Shown here: piece by piece, positions 12,324 to 12,369 of the stretch
How positions within the stretch are numbered: the stretch's first letter is position 1
How the letters are laid out: each line of letters begins with the position of its first letter
DNA from: an uncultured Methanomassiliicoccales archaeon
GTDB lineage: Archaea > Thermoplasmatota > Thermoplasmata > SG8-5
Assembly: GCA_938004075.1 (NCBI GenBank)
Contig: CALKWP010000189.1
Coordinates: 1 to 12,369, forward strand
Direction of reading: 5' to 3'
DNA: 12,369 nt
Program-made: the position numbers and the translations under genes
The notes under the pieces: model-generated
Told to the model about the DNA's origin: nothing
Database searches by the model: none
What the model saw: the letters and a program-made list of their open reading frames with translations, nothing else

Positions 12324-12369
12324 AGATCGGAAGAGCACACGTCTGAACTCCAGTCACGAATCACCATCT
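12324..12369. other. Illumina TruSeq adapter and index (artefact)
   Basis: From AGATCGGAAGAGC at 12324 through CCAGTCAC at 12357 the sequence is the standard TruSeq read-1 adapter. It is followed by an 8-base index (GAATCACC) and ATCT, the start of the flow-cell segment. Translated, it gives the well-known artefacts RSEEHTSELQS (plus) and TGVQTCALPI (minus). It was not trimmed before assembly. Confidence 0.98.

Noticed and set aside
12088..12357. Minus-strand frame beginning MTGVQTCALPI
   Set aside because: The start is translated adapter sequence; a known artefact.

Overview
The window reads as a piece of an archaeal genome, most likely a euryarchaeon and possibly Thermoplasmatota (that rank is inference). 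The evidence is archaeal-type alanyl- and valyl-tRNA synthetases, a tRNA-Met interrupted by an intron with a perfect bulge-helix-bulge splice structure, TATA boxes about 26 bases before starts (including an apparently leaderless alaS), GGTGAT/GGAGG ribosome sites, and frequent ATA and AGG codons. Both contig ends are suspect. The last 46 bases (12324-12369) are Illumina TruSeq adapter plus index. The first ~100 bases are 76% GC, against 50-57% in the next 200, and may be a chimeric join.

Layout. 1-580 holds a foreign-looking gene end, a doubtful signal-peptide ORF and a strong hairpin. 584-691 is the intron-containing elongator tRNA-Met. 700-1345 holds an unrecognised 66-residue minus-strand gene with a hairpin leader, divergent from alaS. 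1346-7292 is a plus-strand housekeeping block: alaS in two adjacent ORFs in different frames, a stand-alone Lrp/AsnC effector domain (RAM), valS, and a MIP18/DUF59 Fe-S assembly protein coupled to valS. 7293-8206 has no convincing gene but holds many GC hairpins and two diverged copies of one non-coding unit. 8241-8670 is a two-gene minus-strand operon of small unknown proteins. Its divergent intergenic region carries repeated palindromic GTCTGAC/GTCAGAC motifs. 8970-12323 is a very large TPR-repeat protein that runs off the contig.

How it fits together. The centre is translation machinery (tRNA-Met, AlaRS, ValRS) with a small amino-acid-sensing-type domain and an Fe-S factor. The right side looks accessory: a divergent pair (small ORFs versus giant TPR protein) that appears to share an operator. 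The best candidates for something undescribed are the duplicated hairpin unit at 7359-7880, the shared-operator TPR/small-protein locus, and the split alaS, which may instead be a one-base deletion or sequencing error.
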